Both the position numbers and the translations under genes were made by a program. Positions 9,751 to 21,689 of a stretch of DNA of 64,000 nucleotides are shown one piece after another (positions within the stretch are counted from its first letter, which is position 1; each line of letters begins with the position of its first letter). This DNA comes from Ambrosia x helenae (Eukaryota > Streptophyta > Magnoliopsida > Asterales > Asteraceae), in assembly GCA_030844895.1 (NCBI GenBank), contig JAUTDX010001482.1, positions 1 to 64,000 on the forward strand, given 5' to 3'. The notes below the pieces were generated by a model. The model was given only the letters and a program-made list of their open reading frames with translations, searched no databases and was not told the DNA's origin.

Positions 9751-10617
9751 ATCTCATAACCTATTAGATGGTGATTTGTTGAATGAAATTCAACGTTTCC
9801 TTTTCTAGCTACCGAGTTGTGATTCAACCGTATAAAATATAAAAAGGTATAGTCACAATTAATAGACTAAGATCCGTGAAATATTCAAAGGACAAAAGTG
9901 TATTCACAACCAAGAATGCAATGTTGAGAAATTCGTAGTGAAGCAATGAAGGGATAAATTCGTACTTGAGGGCCATAGTTAATATTTGCATTATGACTCT
10001 TGGAGTTGAATGCCTTTTCATATGGAACTCAACTATAATAGGAGACAGGGTTTTTTATGTTTGTAAGATATAGGAAATCCATGTACACAAATTATATAAC
10101 ATACGCGTATTTAGGATAAAAATCTATGATAACGTGAACCATGATCCAATTAGATGACAACTGAATCTTATAATTGTACTATACGTATCGAGTGTGGGTC
10201 AACTCGACTCATCACCCAAAATTTACATTAAATAAGCCAATCAATAGGTCCGGTCAACTAGAGTAAATAGGTGAGGCAAGGGCTTAGAGACCCCAAAAAT
10301 AAGGGCCCATTCTCTGGAAAAAAAAAATTTATTACCAGGCCACGTTGCATTCAAGAATTCATTGGACAAGGGGTGTATGGGGTGCTTTTGTAACCAATTG
10401 GTGGTTACCCCGAGTAGTCGGAAAATCTGTTTGTTGGTCGTTAAAAAAAAAGCATGGGCCAAATCTGATAGAATAATCGATGATACCACAGGAACAAGGA
10501 ATTAAGGCCACATCATCTATTGAAATCATCTTTGACACAACCACAACCATCAGCCGCATATATTCTCCATAGCCAGGGACATACACATAGTGTATTTACA
10601 AGGAATAATTATATATT

Positions 10618-11092
10618 TGTTAGTGCACTTCGTGTATGTCCCCAGCTAGTGATCGGTCCGTAATAGTCGTAGGCATGATTGTATAGCGTTTTAGATGTTA
10701 TCGAGTTGCTTTATAGTGTTTATATAGGCTTAGGGGTATTTTAGGAATTTATTGTGTAACATACGCTCCTTTTTTATCTCATACATGTGCCCCCCACATG
10801 TATGAGAGTCATACATGTACCCTCCCCCCCCCCCCCCCACATGTATGAAAGTCATAAGTGTGTGTCATGGAGGTGTATGAAGGAGTAGTATAAATACCCC
10901 ATGTCTTAGCTTATTTGTAACTTTTGCCTAACTTTGCCATTTCCTAATACAAGTGCAATCCTTTGTGTGTGTGCTCTCATATTATTGTAACTTTTGCCTA
11001 ACTTTGCCATTTCCTAATACAACTAACCGGATCGTTGATTCTGCTCTTGATCCGATACGCGCGCGATATTCAATTCTTGTGTCGATCCTACA
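10618..11092 (+). repeat. Solo Ty1/copia-type LTR with 5-bp target-site duplication (U1)
   Basis: The 475-bp segment begins TGTTAGTGCACTTCG and ends GTCGATCCTACA, and is flanked by ATATT at 10613-10617 and 11093-11097. A TATA box (TATAAATA, 10889-10896) lies in the right half. No primer site or internal region follows, so this is a solo LTR from recombination between two LTRs. It contains CATGTATGA-type inverted repeats around long C tracts, and a 38-bp direct repeat starting TTGTAACTTTTGCC. Its family differs from the LTR at 4007-4425. Confidence 0.9.
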
Positions 11093-11097
11093 ATATT

Positions 11098-11998
11098 TAT
11101 TAAACTCTAAGGACCAACAATACAAGATATGCAAAGCACATGGACCAACTACGCAATTAACTTGAGTAAAAGTATATTAACACACACACATGTATATATA
11201 CAAATACACAAATGAACGTATAAATTAATACCCTCATACAGATGCACATATCTTTATCCACATACAAAATTAAACATAAACATAAACATAACCATACGCA
11301 TACACATAACAAATATTTACCTTATTAACCGAACAATTAAAAAACAAACCACCATAAACCGTAACAATCTAACAAATACAACTAACAACTTAACTTTGTA
11401 AAAAGTTAGAAACTTAAACTTTTCATGATGGTATGGTAGTGGTGGCAGTGTGGGTGATTTAGTAGCAGTGATGTGGTAATATTAACCGTGCAGCTCGATA
11501 GAAAAGGAAGAGAAACGTAAAGTCGAGGATGAAGCAGCATTAGGTTTTTAACCATAGTAAATATGGCATGTGTCGGTAAATTTTCTGTAACTTGTATAAT
11601 GGTTTGAATGTTTGTGTGAGATCCGTCACAAATATATGTGACCTAGGATTTTGGTCGGTAACACCTTTGGATGTTAACTATATGATCCAAATCGGCCACC
11701 ATCCCTCTTGATTTGTTATTTGATTGGTTTTATTACAGAAAGTTATTTTATGTCATAACATCTCATTTTAATTATAGGACTTCACTATTTTGCTTTCATT
11801 TTCTCTATATTGACTGCCAACGAGTTTTGTAAAATCTTATTAGATTGGTTTAATTACACACAGTTATATTAGGTCATATATAACATACAATTTTGTTATG
11901 AAAAACATGTCGATACACTCTTAGTGATTCTCAAGTTGATTGTTATGATACAGTCTACATAAACCAAAGATAGATCAAACATTTTCGAAGTATATAAA
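11098..11998. other. Unassigned AT-rich stretch (U1)
   Basis: Contains short runs of CACA and ACATAAACATA and otherwise nothing recognisable. No open frame is supported. It is equivalent to about 26456-27358, 41313-42197 and 48644-49540, and in part to 58000-58726 in U4. Confidence 0.5.
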
Positions 11999-11999
11999 T

Positions 12000-12180
12000 A
12001 TTACATTACATCACATACATTATATTACATCACATTACATCATATTACATCACATTACATCACATACATTATATTACATCATATTACATCATATTACATC
12101 ACATTACATCACATTACATCACATTACATCATATTACATCACATTACATCACATTACATCACATTACATTACAATACATT
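12000..12180. repeat. (ATTACATCAC)n minisatellite (U1)
   Basis: Tandem variants of ATTACATCAC, ATTACATCAT and CATACATTAT run for about 180 bp. Length and internal order vary between units, as expected for slippage and unequal exchange. There is no spacer structure, so it is not a CRISPR-like array. Confidence 0.95.
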
Positions 12181-12239
12181 TTGGGGTATGGCAAATTAAA
12201 AAATAAATTATTAACTTTAGGCCATAACTTTTTCTAATA

Positions 12240-12590
12240 GGAGTAATGGGTTAAAATAATCCCAACTATCAGTTATTGGCCGTCACCAATCTCAACTAAG
12301 GAAATATGTGCTCATGGTCCCATCTTTTAACATATTATACACCAACGGACCATGACTAACATTTTGTACACTGTTTAATAATCAACTATTAACCACTACC
12401 GGTCCAAACTGATGTGGCATGCTAGTGTGGCAAATTCCCTCTTGAATATCAAATTCTTCCTTAGTATTTCTGTATTTATGATCCGTTAGTGGACAATATG
12501 TTAAAAGGTGGACCGTCAACACACATTTTGTTTGTTGGGACTCTTGGCGGTCTATTGCTATTAGTTGGGATTATATAAATTCAATACTCC
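12240..12590. mobile_element. Mutator-type foldback MITE, 351 bp (U1)
   Basis: The left end GGAGTAATGGG..ATAATCCCAACTA is mirrored on the right by TAGTTGGGATTATATAAATTCAATACTCC. The inverted repeats extend for about 100 bp with mismatches. Flanks TTTCTAATA (12231-12239) and TTTGTAATA (12591-12599) match at 8 of 9 positions, fitting a 9-bp Mutator-type target duplication. It has no coding capacity; transcripts would fold into a long hairpin. Confidence 0.85.
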
Positions 12591-12599
12591 TTTGTAATA

Positions 12600-13410
12600 T
12601 GACAAATCTTAAAATGTAAACTACATTATATATTCAAATCCACCAGTAGGGTTTTGCATGTAAGGACACGAAAACATGGTTTGTAAATGGTAGCACACAT
12701 AGTTTTAGACTCAAACTTTAAATCTGAAACCAATTGCAATGGAAATTAAAGTATTTGTATGACAAATCATCAAAACACTTGAACAAAATAAAACGTCAAC
12801 TAATGTTCAACACGGTAACTAACGCCTTCAGCCAAGGAACCACTATTGAGACCTCAACACATCCACTAATTTCAAATGCATGTTTTATAGTAATAAAGTA
12901 ATTGTTACAAAGAGTTCGATGAAATCATCTTTTGAAAATAGTTTACCATCTACAACTTTAAGACTCTATCATACAATTCATAGAAAATTTACGTGCCTAT
13001 CAAATCACCACTACATCGTCTATGTCAAAATTGTCATGTCATCATCTATAAGGCCATCAATTAGCATCGTTTACTCATCAAATGACATCTATATTGTCAA
13101 TGGACTTGTCTACTTGCCCATGATCGGGTATGAATATAATCGTTATTGGAATTGTTAAATCAATGCATGTACGCAAGCTATGAATCAATTCATCAAATTT
13201 GTCATATGTAGATCATGTTCGCTTATCGTCTTATAAAATACTTTGCATGTAAATCAGCCATGACACCTTGAAATCACCTCAAAGCGTCTTTTCACAATAA
13301 GAACTCGAACTCACTATAACGACCAAACAGACACCTCTAACGTCTATCATCTAAGCAAACTTGTGTACGTCTTATAAAATACTTTGCATGTAAATCAGCC
13401 ATGAGTTGAT
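12600..13410. other. Unassigned sequence with an open frame judged non-coding (U1)
   Basis: Moderately conserved between units. It includes a 92-codon plus-strand frame (12880-13158) whose differences between units are mostly amino-acid changing, with a stop in U4. A 30-bp direct repeat, CGTCTTATAAAATACTTTGC.., occurs at about 13228 and 13369. No other content is recognised. Confidence 0.5.
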
Positions 13411-13441
13411 TTCGCATACGAGCCTCACTTGGGCTTGATCC

Positions 13442-13800
13442 CTAGGCCAAACCACCTTCACTGTGGCCTAGCCACCCAAATGAGACCCACTCGGGTCCAA
13501 TTTCTACCAGGCTCACCAGAACCCTAATCTGTTCCACCAACCCCACCGAGGGTTTCCCACCATAGTTCAGCACCACTATGCCACCATTAGCCTTAACCAG
13601 TGCATCCTGACCATCACTGACCCACAACCGGTCACCATCTGTAACTTTGAAACAAATGATAACAAGTCGACCATTGGGCCCGCTTCCAAACAGCTGCAAT
13701 GAGACCAGAACCAAAAAAAATTAATTAAATACAATATCATACCTAGTATTAGCGAGAAATCACCACTAAGTTCTTCGGTTAGGATTACACGCATTCTCAA
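13442..13800 (-). pseudogene. Conserved minus-strand frame, unknown (U1 copy, broken)
   Basis: In U2 and U3b the same region reads continuously through VTDGDRLWV and GGIVVLNYGGKPSVGLVE to EIGPEWVSFGWLG. In U1 a one-base change near 13650 splits it into overlapping frames of 90 and 74 codons. U2 and U3b differ by about seven amino-acid changes and about five silent ones, only weak evidence for constraint. GT..AG signals near 13729-13683 would give a 49-nt intron, too short for plants. It is not recognised as any family; it may be a transposon fragment. Confidence 0.3.
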
Positions 13801-15172
13801 GACCTATATCAAGAAATCAATGCCAAATCAGTAAAACAGTCAAGCGATGATATGCAAGTTCAGATTACAAGATTTTACATTTAAATTGATGATAATCATG
13901 TCGCTTCTTGATCTCCCTTTCTTGTCTCTCGTTTGCAGCAAAATGAACACAAGGGTGAGACCCCTTATGGCCACAAACTCTTTATGGGCTTTCCCCCCTA
14001 ATTTGCAACTTGGCAACTTTAGTCCCTCGTTGATTCCCATTTTACGATTTTAACACAAAGATTGTCAAAGCCTGTCTTTATTTGGCAACCCCAAATTAAA
14101 TGATCAACAACAAGGTGAGCCAAGAATCCAAATGCAAAATTATGTTAGAAATAGAGCAGATACAATCGCATGTATAGGTTTTGTTTCAATACAAGTAGAG
14201 TTCTTGAAAGTTTTGGTATCTAATTTTCTTGATATCCATTCTCATGCCTTCAATCATGTCTCTAAACGGCTAATCAATACTCGAACAAGTTACTTTTTAG
14301 CTTGTATGAATAAATTATATATACGAATTTCAAAGTAAGCAACTTATTAAACACCTTAAACATCCATCGTCATGCTCATAGGTAGTCTACCTTGCATTAA
14401 TGAGTAAACCACATAGACATATGAAGATCTAATACCACCTCAACCATTCATCTTCAGATTTCTAAGGTGACTAACTGTTTATTGACCGTGTCTATAAAGA
14501 GGCAATATTTTCAATATGTGACATTGATTATTTTAATCCCCATTAAACAATCACCGGAAGTATAAAATAAGGTGGTTTAGTTCAGGACGAAAACGATTAT
14601 GAAAACTAATAAACATGAGAATACCGACACATTTCATAATTTCCGTGTGTAGTGGCCTATTCGATAATCACATGAAAACCATTTGTTGGATCTTATTAGA
14701 AATCTAAACCTCGATTACCAATGGAATAATGATAGTGATTGTTTACAAATCCGAACTTAGCACATATTCCGAAAATCACCTAAAAAGATTAAGTGGAAAT
14801 GTTATAGAAAAACTGATACTACAGATTACTGATAATAGGTATGATTCTCCCATCAGAGTGACAAGTTTATGTTAATGTGATATTTCTAAAACATGTATAC
14901 ATTTTTTTCATAAAAAAATAATGGGTAATTATGAACATAGTACATGCGTGGGTTAAACGTCATCGGTGATATATATTTGTTTAGTAATGACATGACGAAG
15001 AGTTTCAATCGGAGTTTTATAAAATAGATGTATAAAAAGGATTATGGTTCAACATTGAATGAGGTCGATTGATGAATAAGGTAAGAACAAAAAGGAAGAG
15101 AGCTACATGAGAAATGCATCCGATATATCTCATCGCCTTGGAATGACTGTATTAGAGAAGGCAACAACAACC
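13801..15172. other. Unassigned low-copy-like stretch (U1)
   Basis: No protein, RNA or transposon end was recognised. Short open frames on both strands at 13840-14053 and on the plus strand at 14132-14338 have no recognisable similarity. It is retained in U2 (29150-30521) and U3b (51190-52595), where it has diverged like non-coding DNA. Confidence 0.5.
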
Positions 15173-15795
15173 GTGAATGATTTTCGATAGGCAGATAAAC
15201 ATCATGTATGTACTTGAAGGGCCCTAATCAATATTTGCATTATAACTCTTGGAGTTAATGCCTTTTCTTACAGAACTCCACTATCATAGGAGATAAGATT
15301 TTTTTTATGTTTGTAAGATATAGGAAATCCATGTACGCGGATTATATAACATATGCTTATTTAGGATAAAAATATACTATAACGTGGAACATGAGCCAAT
15401 TACATCGGAACTTAATCTTATAATTGTACTGTACATATCGGGTGTAGGTCAACTCGGCTCATCACCCAAAATTTACATTAAATAAGCCGATTAACGGGCC
15501 GCTCAAATACAGTAAATAGATGAGGCAAGAGCCTAGAGACCCAAAAAAATAAGTGCCCATTCTCTTGAAAAAGAAAATATTTATTACCAGGCCGAATTGC
15601 ATTCAAAATTTATTCAGACAAGGGGTGTATAGAGTGCTTTTTTAACCAATTGGTGGGCACCCCGGGTAGTCGGGAGATCTGTTTGTTGGCCATTGAAAAA
15701 AAAGTGTGGGCCAAATCTGATAGGATAGTCGATGAAACCATATGAACATCGAATTAAGGCAACATCATCTGTTGAATATTTGAAGCAATCGTTTA
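15173..15795. repeat. Degenerate module at the unit start (U2)
   Basis: Copy of the module at 1-620. It lacks the many one-base indels seen in U1, so the landmark words read cleanly here. Confidence 0.7.
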
Positions 15796-16125
15796 AATAT
15801 GGAAATGGAATCTTATGACTTTGGAATCGCAATCCTAGAATGTAACTCCTTGGGCCAAGTATGGTTTATACGATTTCTAATCATCTGCGATTGTTATTTG
15901 GGAATTCTGATTTGGTTTCTCATTACTGATTATTGGGTTTTATTATAGTTTTGGATTTCCTGATTCGGATTCCTTGAGTTCGGATTGGCGATTACAAAAT
16001 CTGGCTTCTTCAATTACTAGGTACAGGTATTAAGTTTCTTCAATTCAAGTAAATAGTTTGCTAGGTATAGGTACTAAGTTGCTTCCACCTTTATAGGAAC
16101 TGGGATCCCCCTTATCTGAAGAACC

Positions 16126-18556
16126 CTACCATCCACCGGCTTTTGGTTCATAGCAATTTTGTTTCGGTTGTCATAAACAGGCTGCTTCCCCTTTTATTTT
16201 TCAGAAAAGTTTGGGGAAACCGGCCGTTTAGTCTTTCTAGAACTTATCATCCACTGCGATCCTCTTTCGTCTAAATTCAGGGCACACAGCAACTAAATGC
16301 CCAGGTTCCCGCATTTAAAACAGGATTTGTACTCCTCAAACTTTGGAGCTTCAGGTAAGTCCTTTTTCTTACTTTTTCGTTTGGACTTGCTGGCAAATGT
16401 GTTTTTGGGTTTCCGATCCTCAAGACATTGTTTTTACCAATCAATATCGGGTTTGTCCTCAACAACATTTCTAGAAGGTCTAACGAATTCAGTCACATGT
16501 TTCTTTGGATTTTTCTTTTAAGTTTGATTTGGAGGCTCTTTAGCGTTTTTGTTTTTATTTTTCTTGTTAGACTCATTGGACTGATTTCTCTGGTCCTTTT
16601 TACCCCTGCCCTTACCCCATTTTTCTTTTTCTAAAGTAATGACGGATTCTTGCCAAATTTTAGTTACCATGACAGGGGCATATATATATATATATATATA
16701 TACATATGATAGGAAGTTCCTCATCAGCATATATTTTATCATATCCCTACATTTTATAAAACACTTTTAGCCTCTTATCAAAAGTTGATTGCACTTTCGG
16801 CTCAGGATCACATCGATTTTCAATGGTAATGATGTGATTCTCAGGAGGAATATAGACATTTTTAACCGGTGCATTCAGCTGTGATTCCTCAAACTCATCA
16901 TCTGAAATGTCTGTTTCACAGACGCTCATATCATCCCTACATTTGTACAGCCTTAGCAGCTTCAATAGCTTTAGCCGCTTCTGCCACTTTAGCCGCCTCT
17001 CCAGCTTTAGCTGCTTTTGCAGCAATATCCACCACCTCCTCCTTTGGCAGGACGTCATAAGTTTGATTTTCAAATCTCACTGGAGGTGGACATTGTGCAT
17101 ATATGGGGCAAGTGGGATCAGAATTGTCAATTATGTGATCAAGAACATACTTGCAATTCAAATAACTCTCAAGCTTCTTCTTGATCTTTTCATAATCGCG
17201 ATTTACTATTGCCAACTATTCTTAGTGTCTTCTAACTCATTAATGTAATTATTAATAGCCACTAGCTTGTTATGCAGAGTTTTAGACAATTTAAAAACAT
17301 CTTTCTTGTAGTTCTCAATGGTGTTTTTAAAGCCTTTTTCATTTGATTTCAAAACATCATTGGTTCATTGGCAGTGACCTAAATCAGCTTTAAGGTTCAG
17401 ATTCCCGTCTGTTAAGACATTGACTCTGTACCTAAGCTTGTCACAATCTACACAATCCGATTTAGAAGTGGAAGACGAACTTACCTTGGTAGATGATTCT
17501 TTGATGGCCATTAAAGCATAATGAGCTGCAGACTTCTCATCTCAAAAGAATCCAGAACGGTTGTTCTTTGCAAAATCAACATTCACCAAGAAAGATCGCT
17601 TGCTGATAAATTCATCTGCTTCAGCTAATAACTCTTCCAAATCTAAACCCCCATCAGAATCACAATCAGAAATGTCATTATCAGGAACTGAGACTTCTTG
17701 TGAACTGGTGCAGTATTCAACTTCATTTGGTGCATCAGAAACTTGTTAGACAAAACATGCTGCACCACCCTGTGGAGCGTCCTCTCCCTCCAAGTGAAGT
17801 TTCTAGTTAAACCATTTATCAGCTTCAATTACCAGGGCTGGTCCTTGATTGTTGTTTGAAGGAGGCCTCTGGTTCTGGTTTTGCACGAGACGAGTGCTCG
17901 TTCAGTATTTGGGTTAGGTTGTGTTTGAGCTTGCTGCCTCTGGTTCTGATTGCCTCTGTTGTTATTGAAAGGATTCTGATTTCCCTGCTGTCTTGGTCGG
18001 TCACATTCTCTAGCAAAATGTCCTTTGGGAGAGCTTGTGTTAAAGCAGCCATCGCCTTCTTCTCATAGTTGTACTTTCTTCGTTGATCATCCGTCATATC
18101 TTCTAAAGAGACGGGAATGTTGGAATTCTCAATCATCGGCCTAGTGTACCCATTTTCAATAGCAGCCCATACTAGTCCATCAATACCCTCAACATGTGTC
18201 TTGAATCTGCCTTTCCAGGAGTGGTAGTCAGCCATGAACGGAAGTTTTGGTGCCCTATCAGAACTACCCGTTTCCAAGTCACTAAGGAGTACCGAAGACA
18301 AGTGTTGTGTCTATTAAGTTGCAGCGGCTGCGAGTGCCCATGGGTTACTATTCATCATTTGCTATTGTTGCTGGGCACGTTGTTGAGCTGCAAGCGCCCA
18401 CAGATTGGTTCCGGCAACATTAGCTTGTTGTTGCATCTGTTGCGCATTACGCTCGGCCGAAAACTGCCAAGGATTCGTGGGTACATTCATTTGATTGTTA
18501 GTTAGTTGATTATATTGTTGTCTCGGTTGATTCAGATGTCCCCAGAGGTTTGCCAT
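16126..18556 (-). pseudogene. Dead Ty1/copia gag (U2 copy)
   Basis: Same layout as the U1 copy. The Q/N-rich start (18362-18556) and the UBN2-like segment (17825-18301, 158 codons) are well preserved. The late zinc knuckle is destroyed by a one-base deletion (TTCCCGC on the plus strand for TTCCCCGC), shared with U3a. An (AT)n microsatellite at 16679-16702 has grown inside the former coding region. It shares the stop codons of U1 and U3a in the spacer. No open frame exceeds 158 codons. Confidence 0.85.
16679..16702. repeat. AT microsatellite inside the dead gag (U2)
   Basis: About twelve AT units. U3a has a shorter run at 32027-32037 and U1 and U4 have only ATATAT. It marks relatedness of the U2 and U3a gag segments. 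Confidence 0.9.
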
Positions 18557-19159
18557 GTGTTACAGTTCGATAAAAGTGCGATACTTAGGCAAATTTTGGT
18601 TTCAGCACTGTTGCACACGAATAGGGATAAAGGCACAAGTAGAACACACGAGTGGAAGTCTAATCGTGTGTTCTTCAGGCGGTTACAAGTCTACACACGT
18701 GAACAATTGAGCGAGTAGGAAATCACAGGCGATTAGGGTTTGGCAGGTGATTAGAACTTTAATTGTGTGTATAGGACACGAGTAGGGTCCTAATCGTGTG
18801 GATTTAGGAACGAGTATGAAATCCTAATCGCTTGAAGGTTGGCTACTCGCCAATTGCAGGTCTAAGATGAATTTTTGCATGAAAACCATCATTTTTACTT
18901 CAAAATCTATCAAAAACATTGTGTTTGATTCCCAAATGATTAGGAAAGTTGTAAAAACACTTTTGGAACAAACCCTAATAAAAAAACACATGTTTTTAAC
19001 CATTAAAACACACTTAGATTTTGAAAAATGTTGTTTTTATCAAAACTCAAAGATTCAAACTTTCAAAACAAGTTTTTGCTCAAAAATACCAACTTTTAAT
19101 CTGAAAACACACTGTTTTGAATCCGTTTTGCTATCAAAACACTCGTGATAAGAGCCAAA

Positions 19160-19171
19160 GCTCTGATACCA
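19160..19171 (-). other. Primer-binding site for tRNA-iMet (U2)
   Basis: TGGTATCAGAGC on the minus strand, intact, two bases from the LTR end at 19174. A second partial copy, CTGATACCAC, lies about 27 bp further inside the LTR. Confidence 0.9.
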
Positions 19172-19173
19172 CT

Positions 19174-19668
19174 TGTAGCATCGACTTTCTGATACCACAT
19201 GTTAATCCTCTAAACAGGTTCGGACAACAAAAACGATTATGAAACTAAGATAAACGAAGCATCAACACGCACAAAATAAGGTTAAAAGGTTGTGTTGTAT
19301 TGCATTGATTTCAGAGCTCGAGTGATTACAAAACAATCTCAGACCTTAGAATCTAGGGCAGGGTGCTTGGGGAATGTGTGATGTGACAACTTCATGATTA
19401 GGGTAATGATTGGAGGCTTTTATACCTGTCCCACTCGTCCAAGGCCATGGGGCGAGTAGGAACCTACCAGGTGAGTAGGACGGGTGATTAGGACTCTAAT
19501 CGCCCTAATCGACTTGATTGCGAGGCGAGTAGCAAAGCTACTTGCCCCTAAGAAGTCCTAATCGCCTGTCACTGCCAAACATGCCAAAACGACTTAAAAA
19601 CACACCTAAACACCTGTAATACAAACCAAACATCACCTATACTAGGCTAGGGACATCATGTACTAACA
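19174..19668 (-). repeat. 5' LTR of the copia gag element (U2)
   Basis: 495 bp, with the same ends as in U1. It retains both segments missing from U1, including a run of alternating GAGTAGG and CTAATCG words at about 19440-19570. Confidence 0.82.
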
Positions 19669-20455
19669 TCGGTCGTGGAGGGGGGAGGTGGGATGGTCAC
19701 AGGTGTAGGTGTAGTAATGGGTGTATGTTGGGTTACGGGTGTGTGAGGGTTTACGGGTGAAGGTGAGGTAATGGTTGTAGGCTGGTGTAAGAGTGTGGAT
19801 GGTGAGTGTATGGAAGTGAGGTTGGGTGGTGGGACAATAGCTGATGTAAGATTGGCTTAGGTGGGTGAAATAGTATGTGATGAAGTTTTAAGGTTTAGTA
19901 AGGATTCAAAGGAGATGGCAGTGGGTGTGGAAATTATGTCATGAAGAGGGAAAAGATGTGGAATGAACTCAACATGTCATCAGTGATATAATTTGTTGGT
20001 AGCCGGATCAAAGCATTTGTAAGCGGATTTGGAAGAAGAATAACAAAAAAAAAATGAATGAGGCAAAACGTGATTGTAATTTGGAGGTGGTGTATGGGCG
20101 TAGCCAAGGTTAACAAAGAGGTCCAAACGGTTTTAGTTTGGAGTAGGTGGGAGCAACATTGAACAACATGTCATAAGGTGATTTGTTATTCAAGATGGTT
20201 ATGGGTAGACTAGCTTGGAAGGCATGTGACCAAAAATGTGATGGTAGGTGGGCATAGTGGAGTATGGGAAGGCCCATTCCAACATGTTGGTGGCGTCGTT
20301 CGGCTACCCCATTTTGCTTGGGTGTATTATGAGTGGGAGATGTATTGTCTCATAAAGGGCTAGCTTAGAAGAGTCCATGAATTTTTTCAACAGACAATGT
20401 TTGATAGTCGATAGGCATACTATCATAATGCATGAGTGCATTTATTATTAGAAAG
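19669..20455 (-). pseudogene. Copia integrase fragment (U2)
   Basis: Here the integrase signature TPKQNGVAERRHQHV reads in one frame on the minus strand (about 20276-20327). The part after it is frameshifted: the longest frame, 60 codons at 19934-20116, has left the integrase reading. It ends against the LTR like the U1 copy. Confidence 0.8.
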
Positions 20456-21689
20456 TTGTTGGATGGTGTCGTTCGAATGTTTTTTGCAGGCAACAAGTGA
20501 GTATGCGGGTTAATTAAATATGATATTGCATTACAACTTCGTTTTTACTTCTTATGGCAAATTATAAAACTACGAAATCCGTATCGCTATTGAAGAAAAC
20601 AATGAATGTATGAATTTTATAACTATATCATGGCGCCAGTCTACACTATAACATTGTATGTTTCTTTTTCCAAACCAGTATGTCTATTTTAAAAACAAGC
20701 CAGGACATGAAAGGAAAGGAACGGAATTAGTACTTTTATGATTATTTTTTATTTTGTTTATGTCAAAGTTAGGTAAGGAAGTTGAAGGTTGGTGTGTATT
20801 TGACATTTCACTTGGACAGGCTATGTTTTTGTATAAATTGAGTTCTGAATGCATGTATTTTCAAAATAATATGCTTATTTAGCAATTGCAGATAAAAGGT
20901 GAATTAGGCTATAGTTTGCAAAACTGTGTTCAATTTTGTCATACTTTCAACAACTAAGAAATGGCATTGGTGAATTCAAGTCAGTGTGATCGCTTTCAGG
21001 ATATACAAGTTAATGACAGTGGTAATGATGATGGTAAACACAGAAGGCCATAAAAGTAAACTGCATAACAACGTAGAGAAATGAAGAACATCCATAGGGA
21101 AACGAGTACTAAAAATATAGGGGAATAGAGAAATGAAGCCGGTAGGAGAGTTGGCACAAAGATACGTCTGTTTTGTGGGTTCTAAAAGACTCGGTAGGAG
21201 AGTTGGCACAAAGATACGTCTGTTTCGTGGGTTCTAAAAGACTTATTATAGAAAATAATTATATGATCTAAAGAGAGATTATATTAGTACTTCTAAAGAG
21301 CCACCGACATAAGGGTTTTTTTTTTTCGTGACGCGATGTTACCCAGGTTTCAGGGGCGCAACTTCATAGGGGCGGGAGGGGGCGCCTGACCCTCCGAAAT
21401 TTTCGCTTAGAAGTTCCGATTATATAGTATCAGTATAGAATTTTTTTGGCATATACGGTTTCGATACCCCACAACCAGTGACTTCCGACCCCCTGAGATT
21501 TTCGTTCAAGCTTCGCCATTGCTAGGTTTGAACCATTGAACTCTTACCCTTAACTAGACCAGCAAGCGCCCACCACACCAGGGAGATAAGTTATATAACT
21601 TAAAGAAGGAAAAAGATTGCACCAAATACAAGTTAGAAAATCGAAAACCAAATAAATAACAGATATGGTTTGTGTTCCTATATAGACTT
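20456..21689. other. Unassigned AT-rich stretch with 52-bp duplication and GC-rich repeat (U2)
   Basis: Keeps the ~100 bp (20735-20830) absent from U1. The 52-bp duplication begins at 21141 and 21193. The GC-richer block with the B-box-like word lies at about 21312-21575. There is no supported gene. Confidence 0.6.

Larger units (their letters stand above)
7335..10545. repeat. Series of degenerate 0.4-1 kb modules (U1)
   Basis: Four to five diverged repeats of one module follow each other, with starts near 7335, 7995, 9095 and 9930 (the first two 660 bp apart). Shared ordered landmarks are CTTGACC..TATTAGAGCAGG, AATTTGCA or TATTTGCATTAT, AGATGCC or GAATGCC, TATAAGAAATTTGTGGATG or TAGGAAATCCATG, AACACATATG..GTATTTAGG, CACCCTAAATTTGCAT, and GATTAGTCACAAT..ATAGATAT. 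No protein is encoded. The origin is unknown: perhaps a repeated promoter/5' region or a decayed element. Confidence 0.65.
1..15172. repeat. Array unit U1
   Basis: This is a complete unit in the phase set by the window edge. Compared with U2 it lacks about 100 bp near 5490 and about 70 bp inside the gag-element LTR. It also lacks 47 bp near 9866, where short direct repeats flank the loss. Its first ~1.9 kb carries many one-base indels relative to U2 and U3a, described as a separate observation. Confidence 0.93.

Noticed and set aside
12000..12180. CRISPR-like regular repeats
   Set aside because: The 10-bp units are contiguous with no unique spacers and the genome is plant; it is a minisatellite.
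12880..13158. 92-codon plus-strand open frame present in several units
   Set aside because: Differences between U1 and U3b are mostly amino-acid changing and the U4 copy has an internal stop, so it behaves as non-coding DNA.
13683..13731. Possible intron (GTATG..TTGCAG) in the minus-strand frame
   Set aside because: It would be 49 nt, shorter than plant introns allow, and splicing does not join the best conserved frame.
13840..14053. Overlapping short frames on both strands near 13.9 kb
   Set aside because: Neither has recognisable motifs and the U3b equivalent is disrupted by indels.
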